From Phallus indusiatus (lineage: Eukaryota; Basidiomycota; Agaricomycetes; Phallales; Phallaceae), in contig JAQFWX010000014.1 of NCBI GenBank assembly GCA_027605045.1, positions 927,391 through 991,390 on the forward strand: 64,000 bases of DNA, read 5' to 3'. The notes under the pieces were generated by a model. That model did no database searches. It saw nothing but the letters and a program-made list of their open reading frames with translations, and was not told the origin of the DNA. A program made the position numbers and the translations under genes. Below, piece by piece: positions 1-11,519 of the stretch. The stretch's first letter is position 1. Each line of letters begins with the position of its first letter.

Positions 1-1545
1 CGGAGCTGAAACCGGTACGTAATATCAAAGATCAAAAATCTGGGGTTTCATTATGACGCTGAGATGTTATTCATTTAAGGTTGGGACTATTCTTCTCGAT
101 GGATCAAGCAGCCAGGTCTAGGCAATCTCACATTTAACGATCCTCAGCTTCGGACTCTTAATGTTAGAAATACGACGCCCGTTTGTTTGAATAGCATGTT
201 ATGTACGTGGCTTTTCACACCTTCCCGTTTTGATGTTTAGTCTGATACCAAATCCATCAGATAACGCCCGAGTTCGGATCGCAGATCTCTACGAAATGAC
301 AGCTACCCAGACCACCAAAAATGGACACGGCAAATCCACAACTACAACAAACCAGACAGCACTAGCACGAGCGGCGTTCCACCGCTCTGTTGCATCAAAT
401 CTGCGAGCTGCTATCTTGGATCTTTTCTGGGATCCTGCAAAATTGGCGTTTTACGATTTTAATTTGACGTCTAATGCGAGGAATGACCTCTGGTCTACTG
501 CGACGTTTTATCCGTACTGGAATGGTATTTTCCCGGATGAAGTGTTAAGTAATGCGCAGAATGCTTTTGGGGCGTTTTCGGCCGTTAATATGGTTTTGAA
601 CAAGTTTGTCCATCTTATCTATTTGCTGTCTTGGAAGTACGAGCTGACCTTTCAAAATTTCAGGTTTAACGGTACCGTACCTGTGACTTGGATTACAACT
701 GGTTTACAATGGTACGTTATTATATTCCACCAGAACTCAACTAGTCCTCAATTTTCTCGTAAAGGGATGCTCCCAACACATGGCCACCACACCAATACAT
801 AATCCTCCAAGCACTCCAAAACCTCCCCTCAAATCTTACATCAATCCCACTTCCCAAACCCCTCGCTTTTCAAAATACATTCGACCTCGTTCCTGATGGT
901 CAGCTGGGCATAATGATCTCCCAATTACCTCAACAGACACAAGCAGGCGGACCTTCATTCCCTGTTGGCGCTGATGTAAACTCCATCGATTCAGGTTTAA
1001 CGATTGTTAATGGCGGGAATGCCACTGTTAAACGTGAGGGATGGGCTGCGACGTTGATGCGAGAGTTGAGTAATAGGTATATTGCGAGTTCGTATTGTAA
1101 TTGGTGAGTTGAACATGCAGTATGGAATTGTTGGCTTGTAACAGGGTGCTGACTTGGTTTTTGAGGGTTGCGACTGGAGGGTCTATCCCTGGCTTTGTGG
1201 ACCGTCTACCGCCTGATCAACTGAATATCACTGCAAGTTTAAACAACACCGGTATTGTAAGTATTGGCTGACTTTACAAATGTATGGATAAAACTCATTT
1301 TTTGAAACAGATGTTTGAAAAGTTCTCACTCACTGATGTGGACGAAGCTGGCGTTGGCGGAGAATATACCGTACAGGTGCGATTTCCCCTTCCTTCTTTG
1401 GTGCAGTTGTAAACATTTCCGTTTGATGTAGGCTGGCTTTGGATGGACAAACGGAGTAGTACTCTGGGTAGCTGGTGAATTCGGTCAAATACTTACCGAA
1501 CCCATCTGTCCTCGGCTTTTCAACAGCACGACTATTATTCCGTGA
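1..1545 (+). CDS. GH37 trehalase, 3' part (5' end outside window)
   Basis: Hydrolyses alpha,alpha-trehalose to two glucoses. It belongs to the GH37 family, and the style is that of the acid or secreted fungal enzyme. The start lies left of the window. Visible exons are 1-14, 80-202, 261-603, 664-711, 765-1103, 1166-1256, 1311-1376 and 1432-1545, and the reading phase is kept across all of them. Joining exons 1 and 2 gives AETGWDYSSRW. Joining the exons around 711/765 gives the family signature QWDAPNTWPP. The glycine-rich signature GVGGEYTVQAGFGWTNG lies near the C-terminus. The protein ends at the TGA at 1543-1545. Assignment to the family is firm. Whether it is vacuolar or secreted cannot be judged without the N-terminus. 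Confidence 0.93.
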
Positions 1546-2959
1546 ACGAAAACAAAACAAAAACGAGGATAATGTAATAACGTATAGAGTTATTAGCTTG
1601 GGTTTTCCTATTTTTTCTCTCTTTGATGTTGATTGAGCTAATGCTGTTATTACGAGTTGAAATGGATTGGTAAATGGACTTAAATAACGTTACTTAATGA
1701 AAAGTTTCACTTTGATCTCGCCATGGAGCAATCCGATAGTTCTAACGGCGAAAAATATGTAAATGAATACGATTCGGTTCAACTCTGTTACGAAAAAGCA
1801 GATCGATTTCCTAAGATATATCATACTTGTGTACGTGAATTATACTACATCGGAACTGCTACATACGGGTTGACAATGCAGTGTGCACTTTGTCTATGTC
1901 TTAACTCATGAGAAGAATGTCTTCCCCCAACCCACGCAATGACAGGATAACCCGAGTTGAATATACTCAAAACTTCATTGACGTCGATGTTTTGAATGGG
2001 CTTATAAACCTCCTCGGCGCCGCCTTACAAGCCTTTTTGGGTTTATAGATTTCTCAAAATTTTTGCGGCAATATTCATTGGCTAGTACTTACTTTGGTGC
2101 TTTGGGTAAAGGGTGCATTAATTATGCGACACCCGGAAGAAAATTCCTCTGGATCAGATCAACATCCATCTTTACATGTAAACATTGGGGCAATGATTAA
2201 TGATGGTTGGGTGTATTCTTGGTCGTACTTGGTGGCAGAGAACACGACTGCGGATAAAATCATCGTAACATTACTCCACAGCCTGATGATTAATGAGATC
2301 TGAGAAACTGGAACTTAAACCCACCATTCACCGGCGTAATTTACAAAGCTGAGTACTGAGCGCTGAGCGCTGAGCTCCAAGAGGTTCTGAGATAGTTTGC
2401 ATAGATTCCAATTAAATACGGCTGATAGTAATCACCAAGTCACCAATCACCTCATTGTCGATCAGTACTTGAGATGACTCAGTACTCAGTGATCGATTCA
2501 CGCGTCACGAAGCAAAATCAGGCGATCGACCGAAGCAGATAGCATATTCAACTTTTAGTTCATTACAAAGCTCTATAGGACCTAGCGGTCAAATTTAATA
2601 ATTGGTCAGATCTCCATAAATACGTTTACAACACTAGTACTCTTCAATTTTAAACACTATATATGAAACTAATTATTACTAATGTTTATAACCGTGACTG
2701 AGGCGAGCGCACTGGCAGACGGTTCATGAGATGAGTGCGTTATTGGTCTAACAGCCATAGCAATAGCAATAGTTTTATATAACCGTGCCAGGGTGATTGA
2801 CGATCAATGGGGCAGCTTGACAATGAACATTCGCTCATGCCTTGGTTCAGTTACATATAAGTTCGTTCGTCTCATTCGTGACCTTCCACTTAAGGCTACT
2901 GGTCAGTCAATTCACCAGAACCTTCGCATCACTGCCTTTCAAAATTTCCAGCTTTGAAA
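1546..2959. other. Intergenic, no gene recognised
   Basis: About 1.4 kb between the trehalase stop and the start of the first DUF6533-like gene. Only short open frames without family resemblance are present. A small tandem run of a GCTGAG-type unit lies near 2350-2372, with several GTACTGAG/ACTCAGTAC words in the next 130 bases. TATA-like words occur near 2775 and 2868, but neither is placed well enough to name as a promoter. Confidence 0.5.
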
Positions 2960-4731
2960 ATGAACAACAGTATCACCAATGCTACCTCCATCGGTAGTCC
3001 TATTTCAGAACTGATTCAAGAATTATACCTTAAGTGGGTTTCCATCTCAAATATTTCGTATTTGCGTAATTGACTATCGGGTGTAAGTTATATCTTGACG
3101 CTTATAGATGGTGCTAGTCTTGGTAGGGTATACCATTTCTACCCAGCTACATGAACATTCGAGTGTTGAAAACAGTACCTTAGCCCTCCTTTTGTATGCC
3201 ATGGTACTGGCTATACCACAAGAAGTGACGCATATGTGGCTATCTCCAAAACCTTTCAGCATTCCAAATTTACTGTATGCTCTTACAAGATATGGAAGTT
3301 TAATCAATCAAGGACTTTCTTTTTGGTCTGACTTTTTGCAACTTGTAAGCAGATATAGTACCTTGGTTTTTTCACTTTGCTAGCAGTATTAACGATTTTT
3401 ACCTTGCAGCCGGGAAGCCTGAGGTGAGATATTATTATCATCCATGAGTATCGGGATTAGTACTTAGGTGTAAAAGCTTGTGTAATAATCTGACCTCTGC
3501 ACAGGATGTCGTAGTTCTTTTGTCATATGTTGGTGTTCAAGGTTGGTGTAGCATATAGCTCATGATGTCGTTGATAATATGTGTTCAGGTCTGTTACTCG
3601 CTCGAGCATACGCATTGTGTCGAGGGAACAAGGTTTTGGTTGGGGTTTTGGCTTTACCTTTTGGAGGAGGGCTCGCTTTGAACCTTTATAGTAAGAATAT
3701 CTCATTTTTGGGGACACAAATGACGGAATCTGACCTGAAATTTAGCTGTAATAAAAGGAGGTAGATGCATTCAAAGGTCTGAGAAAAATCTACTACTCAT
3801 TTTTTGTTCTCATTTTTTTTGCCAGTCCTCCTCGTATGTCTCATTAACATAATTCAGTGATCACTAATAAGTCTAAACGCAAAATTATTTCATTGAAGCG
3901 CCCCTAGTAGCCCTTGCCGCAAATATCTGTGTTATTTTGACTGATCTGATTGTATTTTGCACTTGCATATGGAAGGTCTGGGATACATGGAAATTAAAAC
4001 GCGAAGCCGGTATACAAAGCTACAATGACCTCGTTTCAGTATTGCTTGAACAAAGTATGTTTTACTCTTATTCAATAACAAAACTGTGCTTACCTTATAT
4101 ATACATATCAAATCAGCCGTGTCGAGGTTTTGGTAAGTCTAGTTAACGACTGGGAACAGTCATCTTTTCATGACTGATCCAAGATCCAACCCCCTGAAAG
4201 CTTCGTGATTATTTTTACCGTTGTTGTCATAATTATTGATGAGGTATAAACAATCCAGAACCGGATCGTATTTTCTCAGCTGACTTCTGAATGCAGTTTA
4301 GGAACAGTGTAAGTTCACTCCGAATAGACTATCAAGTCGTAATAGTTTAAGTTACCTGCTGAGCTTCGAAATTCATGCTACATTTTAGACTGTGGTCGCT
4401 ATTGCGGGCGGTATACAACACGGGTAGAGTCATTTTTGTCTTCACCATGATTTTATTGTCATTTCCCATTTCAAGTCTTTCGGCAATTCTACTTGCCGAT
4501 TTTACTTTGGATCTTCGTCAACAAAATTCTCCAGCAATTCAAGCCGCCAGGATAACCCTACCTACTATTCAAATTCAAAGCGTGGTGAATTATATACACC
4601 AATCTATCCTTGTAGAGATGGGCGATCATGAAACATCAGTGCATTCAAGATCTGAAGAGAACGACGATCTTTCGACTGAAACTCCGGACGTTGGAGTCGG
4701 ACGTGAACTTGAGGAGTCACTGGCAGCTTAG
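2960..4731 (+). CDS. DUF6533-like seven-helix membrane protein, copy 1
   Basis: Receptor-like integral membrane protein of a large Agaricomycete family. The family is named after the N-terminal DUF6533 segment and its function is unknown. First exons are 2960-3033, 3088-3122, 3184-3344, a 14-nt microexon at 3410-3423, and 3477-3541, with phase kept throughout. The N-terminus carries an Asn/Thr-rich start (MNNSITNATS) and then the DUF6533 pattern ALLLYAMVLAIPQEV...MW followed by LLYALTRYGSL. Later come ARAYALCRGNK, KVWDTWKLKREAGIQ and, in the last exon (about 4375-4731), the conserved ILLADFTLDLRQQNS. The tail is hydrophilic and acidic. It is closely related to the three genes at 55.7-63.7 kb. 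The 3' splice sites between 3764 and 4375 are less certain. Confidence 0.8.
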
Positions 4732-5653
4732 TACGTACAAAATTTGGTACACAATGGGTATCACCCGTGATGTCAGAGCATGTGAATTTTAGGTTCTATG
4801 ATACTTGTAATGTACTCGAAAAATGCCTCGCGTTATTTATTTTACTGCGATGATTTATCCTGAATCCCGATGTTTTACAACTTGAATTACCAAGCAAACC
4901 ATTCGTTACAAACACAGGCTATCGATGTCTTTATATGTTATCATGCCAAACGGAGTTAAATATTGGTAATATTGGTATATGCAAGAACGAAAATGTAGAG
5001 TCAAGAGTCTGGCCACTGTCCAACAAGCGATCACATCAAAAGGTCCAGATTTAAGTGTCGACGATATACTGCCGGGTATTGTCTCGTAAAATGTTAAATC
5101 CCCGAAATTTGTTGGACAATGCAGTAATTAAATTTTTGACCAGACATCAAAATTTTTGCGTGAAATATCGAGTACATATACGTTTGCAACTGCGCAGGTA
5201 TTTATTTAAATACATACACACCTGACAGCCTGAGTGACAGCCTGGGAAGCGAGGCTTCGCTGAGCATGCGGCAACCCGAACTCGGGGCCACGCGGTCGCG
5301 ACTGGATGTACCGTGACCTCCTTAAGGTTGTAAGTGGCTTACGGGACCACATGCCTTCTGAAGCTTTAGACCAGGACCATCTATTTCATGGTAACTTTGG
5401 GCTCTGACTGCACATGTACATTGGCGATCATTCACTGACAATCACCACGAATTATCTGTTAAACTTGGTGTGTATTCACATAGTCAAAGTCAGTACAGAT
5501 ATGTTGATGTACTACCCAGTGGTACGGCGTTCTGCTATGTTTACAGTTTAATACTATATCAACCTCTAGGTGCCAGATCAATCCTCGGCCCGATGTCTTC
5601 GTTTGTATATAAAAAGAGTAAAAGTATGCTTTGCAAATGATTAGGAGACGACG
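4732..5653. other. Intergenic and 5' region of the first FAD oxidase
   Basis: About 920 bp without a convincing gene. The last 50 bases carry the TATA box of the oxidase. I saw no other structured element. Confidence 0.5.
5606..5615 (+). promoter_or_regulatory. TATA box of the FAD-linked oxidase
   Basis: TATATAAAAA sits 39-48 bases upstream of the ATG at 5654. This is a normal distance for a TATA box serving a gene with a very short 5' leader. The paralogue on the other strand has a TATA box at a similar distance. Confidence 0.6.
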
Positions 5654-7845
5654 ATGACGCCTCGCTTAACCCCAGCATTTTTCTCCCTTATCCTCTCTAC
5701 TTTCTTCAGCGCGGTGCACTCCGCCACTACTAGTCATAACAGTAACTGTCGAAATCAGCCTGGAGATCCAGGCTTTCCTTCTGCACAAACGCTACAGCAA
5801 TTTAACACCTCAATTGGAGGCCAATTATTGAATGTCGTGCCTAGTGGAGAATTTTGTCAGGAAATAGGAGGGTGCTCGGATGCATTATGGAATGACGACG
5901 CGTTTCGAAGGTCAATTCCTGGAGCGATGCTGTCAGTAAGTGGATTAGGTTGCGCGAAGTGGCGGGAAAATGTTCAACGTTTTTATGACAATTCTTCTTG
6001 CTTTAGCCTAACTGGGAACAAGTATGGTCAAGCTGAATGGTATATAGTTATTCTCAATTGAGCTGACATGTCAGGATAGGATTACCTAGCGAATCCGCCT
6101 TCGATCTGTTTTCGAAATACCTCCAGCTGTGGACAAGGTTTGGTGCCTGTTCTGGCCGTAAACGCCACGGAAGTCGCACACGTTCAGGTACAAAATTATT
6201 GCCAAGCTTCCGTTTTGAAATTGGTCCTTTCTCTCGCTAAGAACAAAAAAATTTAGGCAGGTGTACGTTTTGCATCCCAATTTAATCTTCGGGTTTCCAT
6301 CAAATCAACGGGACATGATTTCCTCGGCAGATCGACGGCAAAAAGTTCGCTCTTATTGTGGACGCATAATTTTCAGAATATCACGTTCCATGATGAGTTT
6401 ATTATAAATGGAGTAAACCTTGGTAGTGCTGTTACAGTGGGAAGTGGCGTGCTTGTCGGCGACCTTTACGATGCTGCAAAGACAGAGGGAAAAATTGTCG
6501 TTGGAGGGACCAGCGCTTCTATTGCACAATCAGGTGGATATGTACAGGGTGCGGGTCATGCGTATCTTTCACCCGCATTAGGCCTCGCGGCTGATAATGC
6601 ATTGGGTAAGTAATCTAGACGTGTGTAATGTTGATGAAATATACTAATTTAGATTCCGCCTTCAAGCTTTCCAAATTGTTACCGCCGATGGGGAGTTGAT
6701 AACTGCGTCCGAAGGCTCCCATTCTGATTGTAAGGCTAAATCGCTAGAGCCATCGTTTGGGCTGATAGCAATTTCATGTAGTATTTTGGGCATTACGAGG
6801 TGGTGGCGCAGGCTCATGGGGCGTCATTATCAGCACGACATTCCGTACTTTCCCGACGTTCAACGCAACCTTTACCAATACGATACTGAGCGTGAATAGC
6901 AACGCTGCAGCCGCCGAGCTGATTGAAGTACACGCAAAGCATATTTTTGATTGGGATGATCTGGGCGTCGGGCATTACTTTTATCTGGAACTCGCAGCTT
7001 TGCCAGCCACGTACGAGTTGTCAATTCTAGCGATGTGGCCGAATATAACATCAGAGGCTTTCGTAAATGCTTCTTTGGCACCTTTTTTGAACGACGCGAT
7101 GAGAGTAGCAGAGCTTGTCGGCACAACCTTTACCACTGGGGTAGTAAACGACCTTATTACGAGTGGTACATCAGCTGGAGAGGATGTGGTCTTGGGATCC
7201 AGGCTGATACCTGAAAGTGTATACAGAGGAAATGTATCCGTTATTGGAGAGGCATACAAGACGTTGCTGGACATGGGAGACATTACGTGAATTGTTCAAG
7301 TCTGTTGTGCGATTATCCTGATATTGATTATAGCACCGCAGAATACTCTTGGGACATATGGTTGCCGGAGGTATGTTGATAAAACACAATGGATTGATCG
7401 GTGACAATAGCTTTTCTGTAGGTCAAGTAGCAAGAAATGCGAATATCAGTTCAGCTGTCAATCCTAAATGGCGAACAGCAAAAGCTCACGTAAGTTGATG
7501 CAAAACATCAGCGGGAAATCTCTGCTCAATCGTATAAAATGATAGATAATAACAGGAGCCTTCTGGACAGACGAAACCCCCGCCGCGCAAACCATCGCAA
7601 TTCACTCCAATTTAACGAATGACCAGGTTCCCGTGCTTAATGCACTAGCGGGTGGTTTCGAAAGTGGCTCTTACTCCAACGAAGCTGACATACTGGAGCC
7701 TCACTTTCAGGAGAAATTCTTCGGTCTCGCGAATTATCCTCGTCTCTTGGAAGTAAAAGCCACTTATGATCCTTTTGATCTCTTCATCGTCTCCGCTGGG
7801 GTAGGCTCTGAGCGATGGGATAGATATGGATTGTGCCAGGTATGA
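5654..7845 (+). CDS. Secreted FAD-linked oxidase, berberine-bridge-like (paralogue A)
   Basis: Flavoprotein oxidase with a PCMH-type FAD domain and a C-terminal BBE domain. Members oxidise sugars, alkaloids or other metabolites, and the substrate here is unknown. Nine exons: 5654-5935, 6007-6021, 6080-6187, 6257-6605, 6667-6729, 6782-7286, 7342-7370, 7422-7489 and 7546-7845. They sum to 1719 nt, giving 572 aa. A hydrophobic signal peptide follows the start. The flavin-anchoring histidine is in KSTGHDFLGRST (codon 6314-6316). The second anchoring cysteine of bicovalent BBEs is not seen, since that region reads GGYVQGAGHAYLSP. The RGGGAGSWGV loop and the C-terminal YPRLLEVKATYDP and GVGSERWD motifs are present. 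Exon 2 encodes only PNWEQ. Two splice acceptors (before 6667 and 7342) are inferred by comparison with paralogue B. Confidence 0.92.
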
Positions 7846-8151
7846 AACTTGAGAAAACTTGTGAAGGCAGAGTCATTGGATATTAGATATGATGTAACTA
7901 CCTCTCAAGTTTGAACACAGTTATCCAAACATGAGGTATAATGATAAACGCTACTGGCACAATTTGAATTTTTTGAAGTCAGCGCAAGCTTTGTTTCGGT
8001 TATGGACAGCCAGCGGCTTGGGGATGCCGAAAGGCCATGTCACAGCGCTCGCGGATACTCCCGGATTCGAATTTCTTCACTACCCATCCACTGGTGAAAT
8101 TAATCGTGAAACTTGACGTTGCTTATCGTTGTCGACGACGACATCAAGACC
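7806..8151 (+). repeat. Segmental duplication, copy next to the oxidase
   Basis: The last codons of the FAD oxidase and about 300 bp of its 3' flank are repeated, diverged, at 11081-11447. Shared words include GAGCGATGG, TATGAAACTTGAG, CACAATTTGAATTTT, GGCATGTCACGGCGCTCGCGG-like sequence and GACGACGA. Both copies lie on the same strand. Confidence 0.75.
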
Positions 8152-8901
8152 AATTGCGCAATGCCGCAAAACAGTAATAAAATAACTGGTACGACGAAAC
8201 ATGATAACGCCACCCAAGCTGAAAAGTAGAGTCCTGATGTGAGGGCCGCGGATTAAAGAACTATTCCGAGGACATTTTGCTCGATCTTATATTTCAAAGT
8301 CAATTTTACTTGGATTATTAATTGAATAGCGCTACTATAAAAACCCCAACTTATTGTATTTACTTCTCTTTGTGTATAGATCTCGTTTTATCCACCTTTA
8401 TATTCCTTCCTATTTTGGTCCTTAAACGCCTGAAGCTTTGCATCCGCTCCAGACGTTCTCACACCTGACTCCTGTATTCTCCGCGTTGTATTGAAGCGTC
8501 GCCCTCCAATACCGGTCAACTACAACTGCTGCGGTACTTAATGAGTTTGGGTTTGAAGTTGCGTTCTTTTACGACCTTGTTCTGGTTTCTAGGATGTTCT
8601 GGACCGTGAAGGATACAGGGGTTGCGCGTATACGATTGTTCCGACTCGGATCGCCCATACCCACGCAAACCGTCTCAGCTGCGACATCACCTAACGTGTG
8701 GCGTATCGTGGTCCATTGATGGGTATGGATGGTTATCTGGCTCATCTCGCTCAACGGAGTCGCCACCGCCGTATATCATTCGCATGGATACTTTAAAAGG
8801 GATTACGGGTACGAGTCTTTATTTCTCTCACATCGACCTGTTCTATATCTAAATTCCATCATAGCCACATTTGACTCGACCTTCGTTGAGCGTTTTGTCT
8901 T
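8152..8901. other. Intergenic, no gene recognised
   Basis: About 750 bp between the duplicated flank of the oxidase and the next membrane-protein gene. Short frames such as the one starting at 8729 show no family resemblance. This stretch probably holds the promoter of the gene starting at 8902. Confidence 0.4.
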
Positions 8902-10634
8902 ATGTCCACCAACACATCAGTAATTATCATATTTCCTTTTACCTTCAGTTCTCTGGTTATCATCGATTCTCTGGCCTTGGTTGATAACGGTGGATATCGT
9001 AGCCTTGGTAAGAGATATATGCACCATCCTATCAGGTTCAATATACAACTGACACTGAATATAAGTTGTGGTCATGACTTTATTGCTTTATGATATTTTC
9101 CTTACCTTTCCCCGAGAGGTATGTCATGAGATAGTTAGGATTATTTTCCTGGTGCTCAGATTCACCGCGTAGAAATTGTACATATGGTCGTAAGCTCCTT
9201 TCATTGACATCTCGATGGACTTAAAGTATGAAGCTGTTAGATATCGTTCGAAATTTAATTGGAACACCTTGTTCTATATTATCACCCGTTATCTGCCTTT
9301 TATCGCCAACCTGTATGTCAATTGTATGATGGTTTATTGTGAATATACTGATGATTAACGAAGAACATATTTATTACTGGTGCAGTTTTGGGGAGTCCCA
9401 TACCAAACCTACCAATGCTCATCGACACCACTCAACTCTGTCAACAGTGACTGTGGAATGCTAATTGCAGATGATGGGACATATGGATCTCTTGACGCAT
9501 TCCCCAAAACCTTCGGTATGTTATATACCATTCCATGGGTTTTCGTATTAGTCTGCACTGAGATACTTTTTGTAAAAAGAAGTAAGCCAGAGCAAAATGA
9601 TTTATATCTTGAGCAGGTTCTAATTAGTGTCAGTCATCGCATTGTATGAAGGGTCCAAACTACTCTCATGGTTCCTAATCGGCCTACTCATTTGTGAAAT
9701 GCTTTCTTCATTCGCTCTTCTTTCGTATTTCACCCTTATTTGGGACATAGACATCGGTAGGTAAACTATCACCGTATCGATTGAATGGATTTTTTTATTC
9801 TCTTATAGCAGACATCGCATCAATTTCATTTTTCCCATACCCTTATGCAACCTCAATCGTCCAAATAAACGTTCCTCTTCGCGCTCATGAAACCACCTTT
9901 GCGTATGTAGTACCTGTATATCTTCTCTATTGATGGGATACACTCAATGATCCGAAGGTTGCCAGGAGTTATATTTCAAGCTTTCTTGGTCATTCTCATA
10001 GTAATAAAAGTACTTTGGGACTGGAAGGCTGGGATCGCAAGAGGTAAACTCGGATCTATTCTGGTTCGAGATGGCTTATGGAGCTACTTTTGTAATCTAT
10101 GTACGTGATCTTATTTACTCACAAAAAGTCTTACTGAGTATTATAGGTGGCTTGCTTATTGTCATTCTACAGCCAAAAATGTTGAATGGTCCTCTCACTC
10201 TGCCCAATCTACTGTGAGTTGTTCAAGGCCTCACGGCTTATGTACTTGCGCTAGAAACCTCATTCAATTTAAAATGTGAACACAATTTCAGATGGTCTTA
10301 TGCCAGTTTCTCCGTTACTATGAGTAGAGTTAATTCAGATGTGTTTTTTTTTCATATTTTCAAATGATTTCAGAGTAGTCGCCTAATCTTGAATATCCGC
10401 GCTGTAGCAGCGAAGCGACGAGGGACGTTGCACGATTCGTCTGGTGCCTGGGCTCGTTATACGTTTGCTCAAAACTTCAAATCTTTCTTTGTTTCTGAAA
10501 ATGATGAGCTGGCAACACCGTACCACTTCAATGAGCTGGAACCGGATTCCGATTCCGACAGCGATGAGTACTGCTCATTAGTAGGGCGCTGTTCTGACGA
10601 ACTATTGGGGGAAGGTTTTGTTTATACAAGATAG
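8902..10634 (+). CDS. Divergent DUF6533-type seven-helix membrane protein
   Basis: Ten proposed exons: 8902-9007, 9066-9118, 9227-9316, 9386-9581, 9628-9756, 9812-9902, 9958-10100, 10147-10213, 10292-10328 and 10374-10634. They sum to 1173 nt, giving 390 aa. Splicing 9007 to 9066 creates SLVVMTLLLYDIFLTFPRE, the family's first helix. The next exon gives RSKFNWNTLFYIITRYL, the second helix with its RY motif. Further hydrophobic helices follow at 9628-9756 and 9958-10020. The family's LVRDGLW and SRLILNIR motifs lie near the end. The tail is acidic (SDSDSDE). It is only distantly related to the array members. Several exon edges, especially 9227 (a weak acceptor after a 108-bp intron) and 10328 (donor GTTAAT), are my inference. 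The function of the family is unknown. Confidence 0.72.
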
Positions 10635-11080
10635 CACACACTGAAGCCGTATTCTCCACAATAGATGGGAACGAATATATAGTAAAACATGCCAGTGCAC
10701 TCTGAGTGTTCATTTGTTTCTAAAACATTGATATATATATACTCGGATATTAACGCAAATGGCAAAAACCACTCGCCTCAGGGACATTTGTCAGTGGAGT
10801 TGATATTCTCGGTTCATAGTACGGTGACACGCTTCAACCCAGAGCTGCAAAAGCGTGGGGGAAGAATGTTTTGGGCCAAAGTTTAACCCCTCTGTTTCCA
10901 TGTATTGAGATAACGACTTCGCGGAAGCCCAATCACGGTCTCTTTGTAGTACTGGCACAAGTACAGTCGGAATCAGGGTCGGAATCAACCCAGTCGCGGA
11001 TCTTTCGGTAATTGATATTGCCAGCCTAACCGAGATTTATTGTAGTGCGCGCGTCTCACAATTGTTTCGTTTGTTTGGCT

Positions 11081-11447
11081 CTCCGGAGCGATGGAATAGT
11101 ACGGATTGTGCAAGATATGAAACTTGAGCAAACTTGTTGAAGGTTATTGAGTATTGGGTATTGAATATGACGTAATTACCTCTCCAGTCGGAACATAACA
11201 TAAGATATTATAGGCACGTACATAATGATAAACACCACTGCACAATTTGAATTTTCAAAAGCCCTGCGTTGTTCCAGCCTGAAATTTGTTTCGGCTATAG
11301 ATTACAAGCCGCGTGCCGAAATGACGCCGAAACGCCGAGAGGGCATGTCACGGCGCTCGCGGGTATTCCCGGAGTCAAATTTCTTCACCCCCACTCACCA
11401 CCCGTAAAAATTGACGTTGCTCACCGTCGCTGACGACGACGTCAAGG
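11081..11447 (+). pseudogene. Relic of a FAD-oxidase 3' end plus flank (duplication, second copy)
   Basis: The first 30 bases match the codons for SERWDRYGLCQV of the oxidase ending at 7845, but the frame is broken. The rest matches that gene's 3' flank. Nothing upstream of 11081 resembles the body of the gene. The relic ends about 70 bp before the FZO1 start, so the duplicated flank now occupies the FZO1 promoter region. The 440 bp between 10635 and 11080 hold no gene that I can see. Confidence 0.7.
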
Positions 11448-11519
11448 CTATCCCGGAACATACAAGCTTGTGTGGAAGATACAGCTTCCTCAATTGACCA
11501 CTGGTGAAAGTAATTCATC

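Noticed and set aside
6007..6078. A frameshift or pseudogene in oxidase A because of the stop codon after exon 1
   Set aside because: Removing two introns around the 15-nt microexon restores the frame, and the same structure exists in paralogue B.
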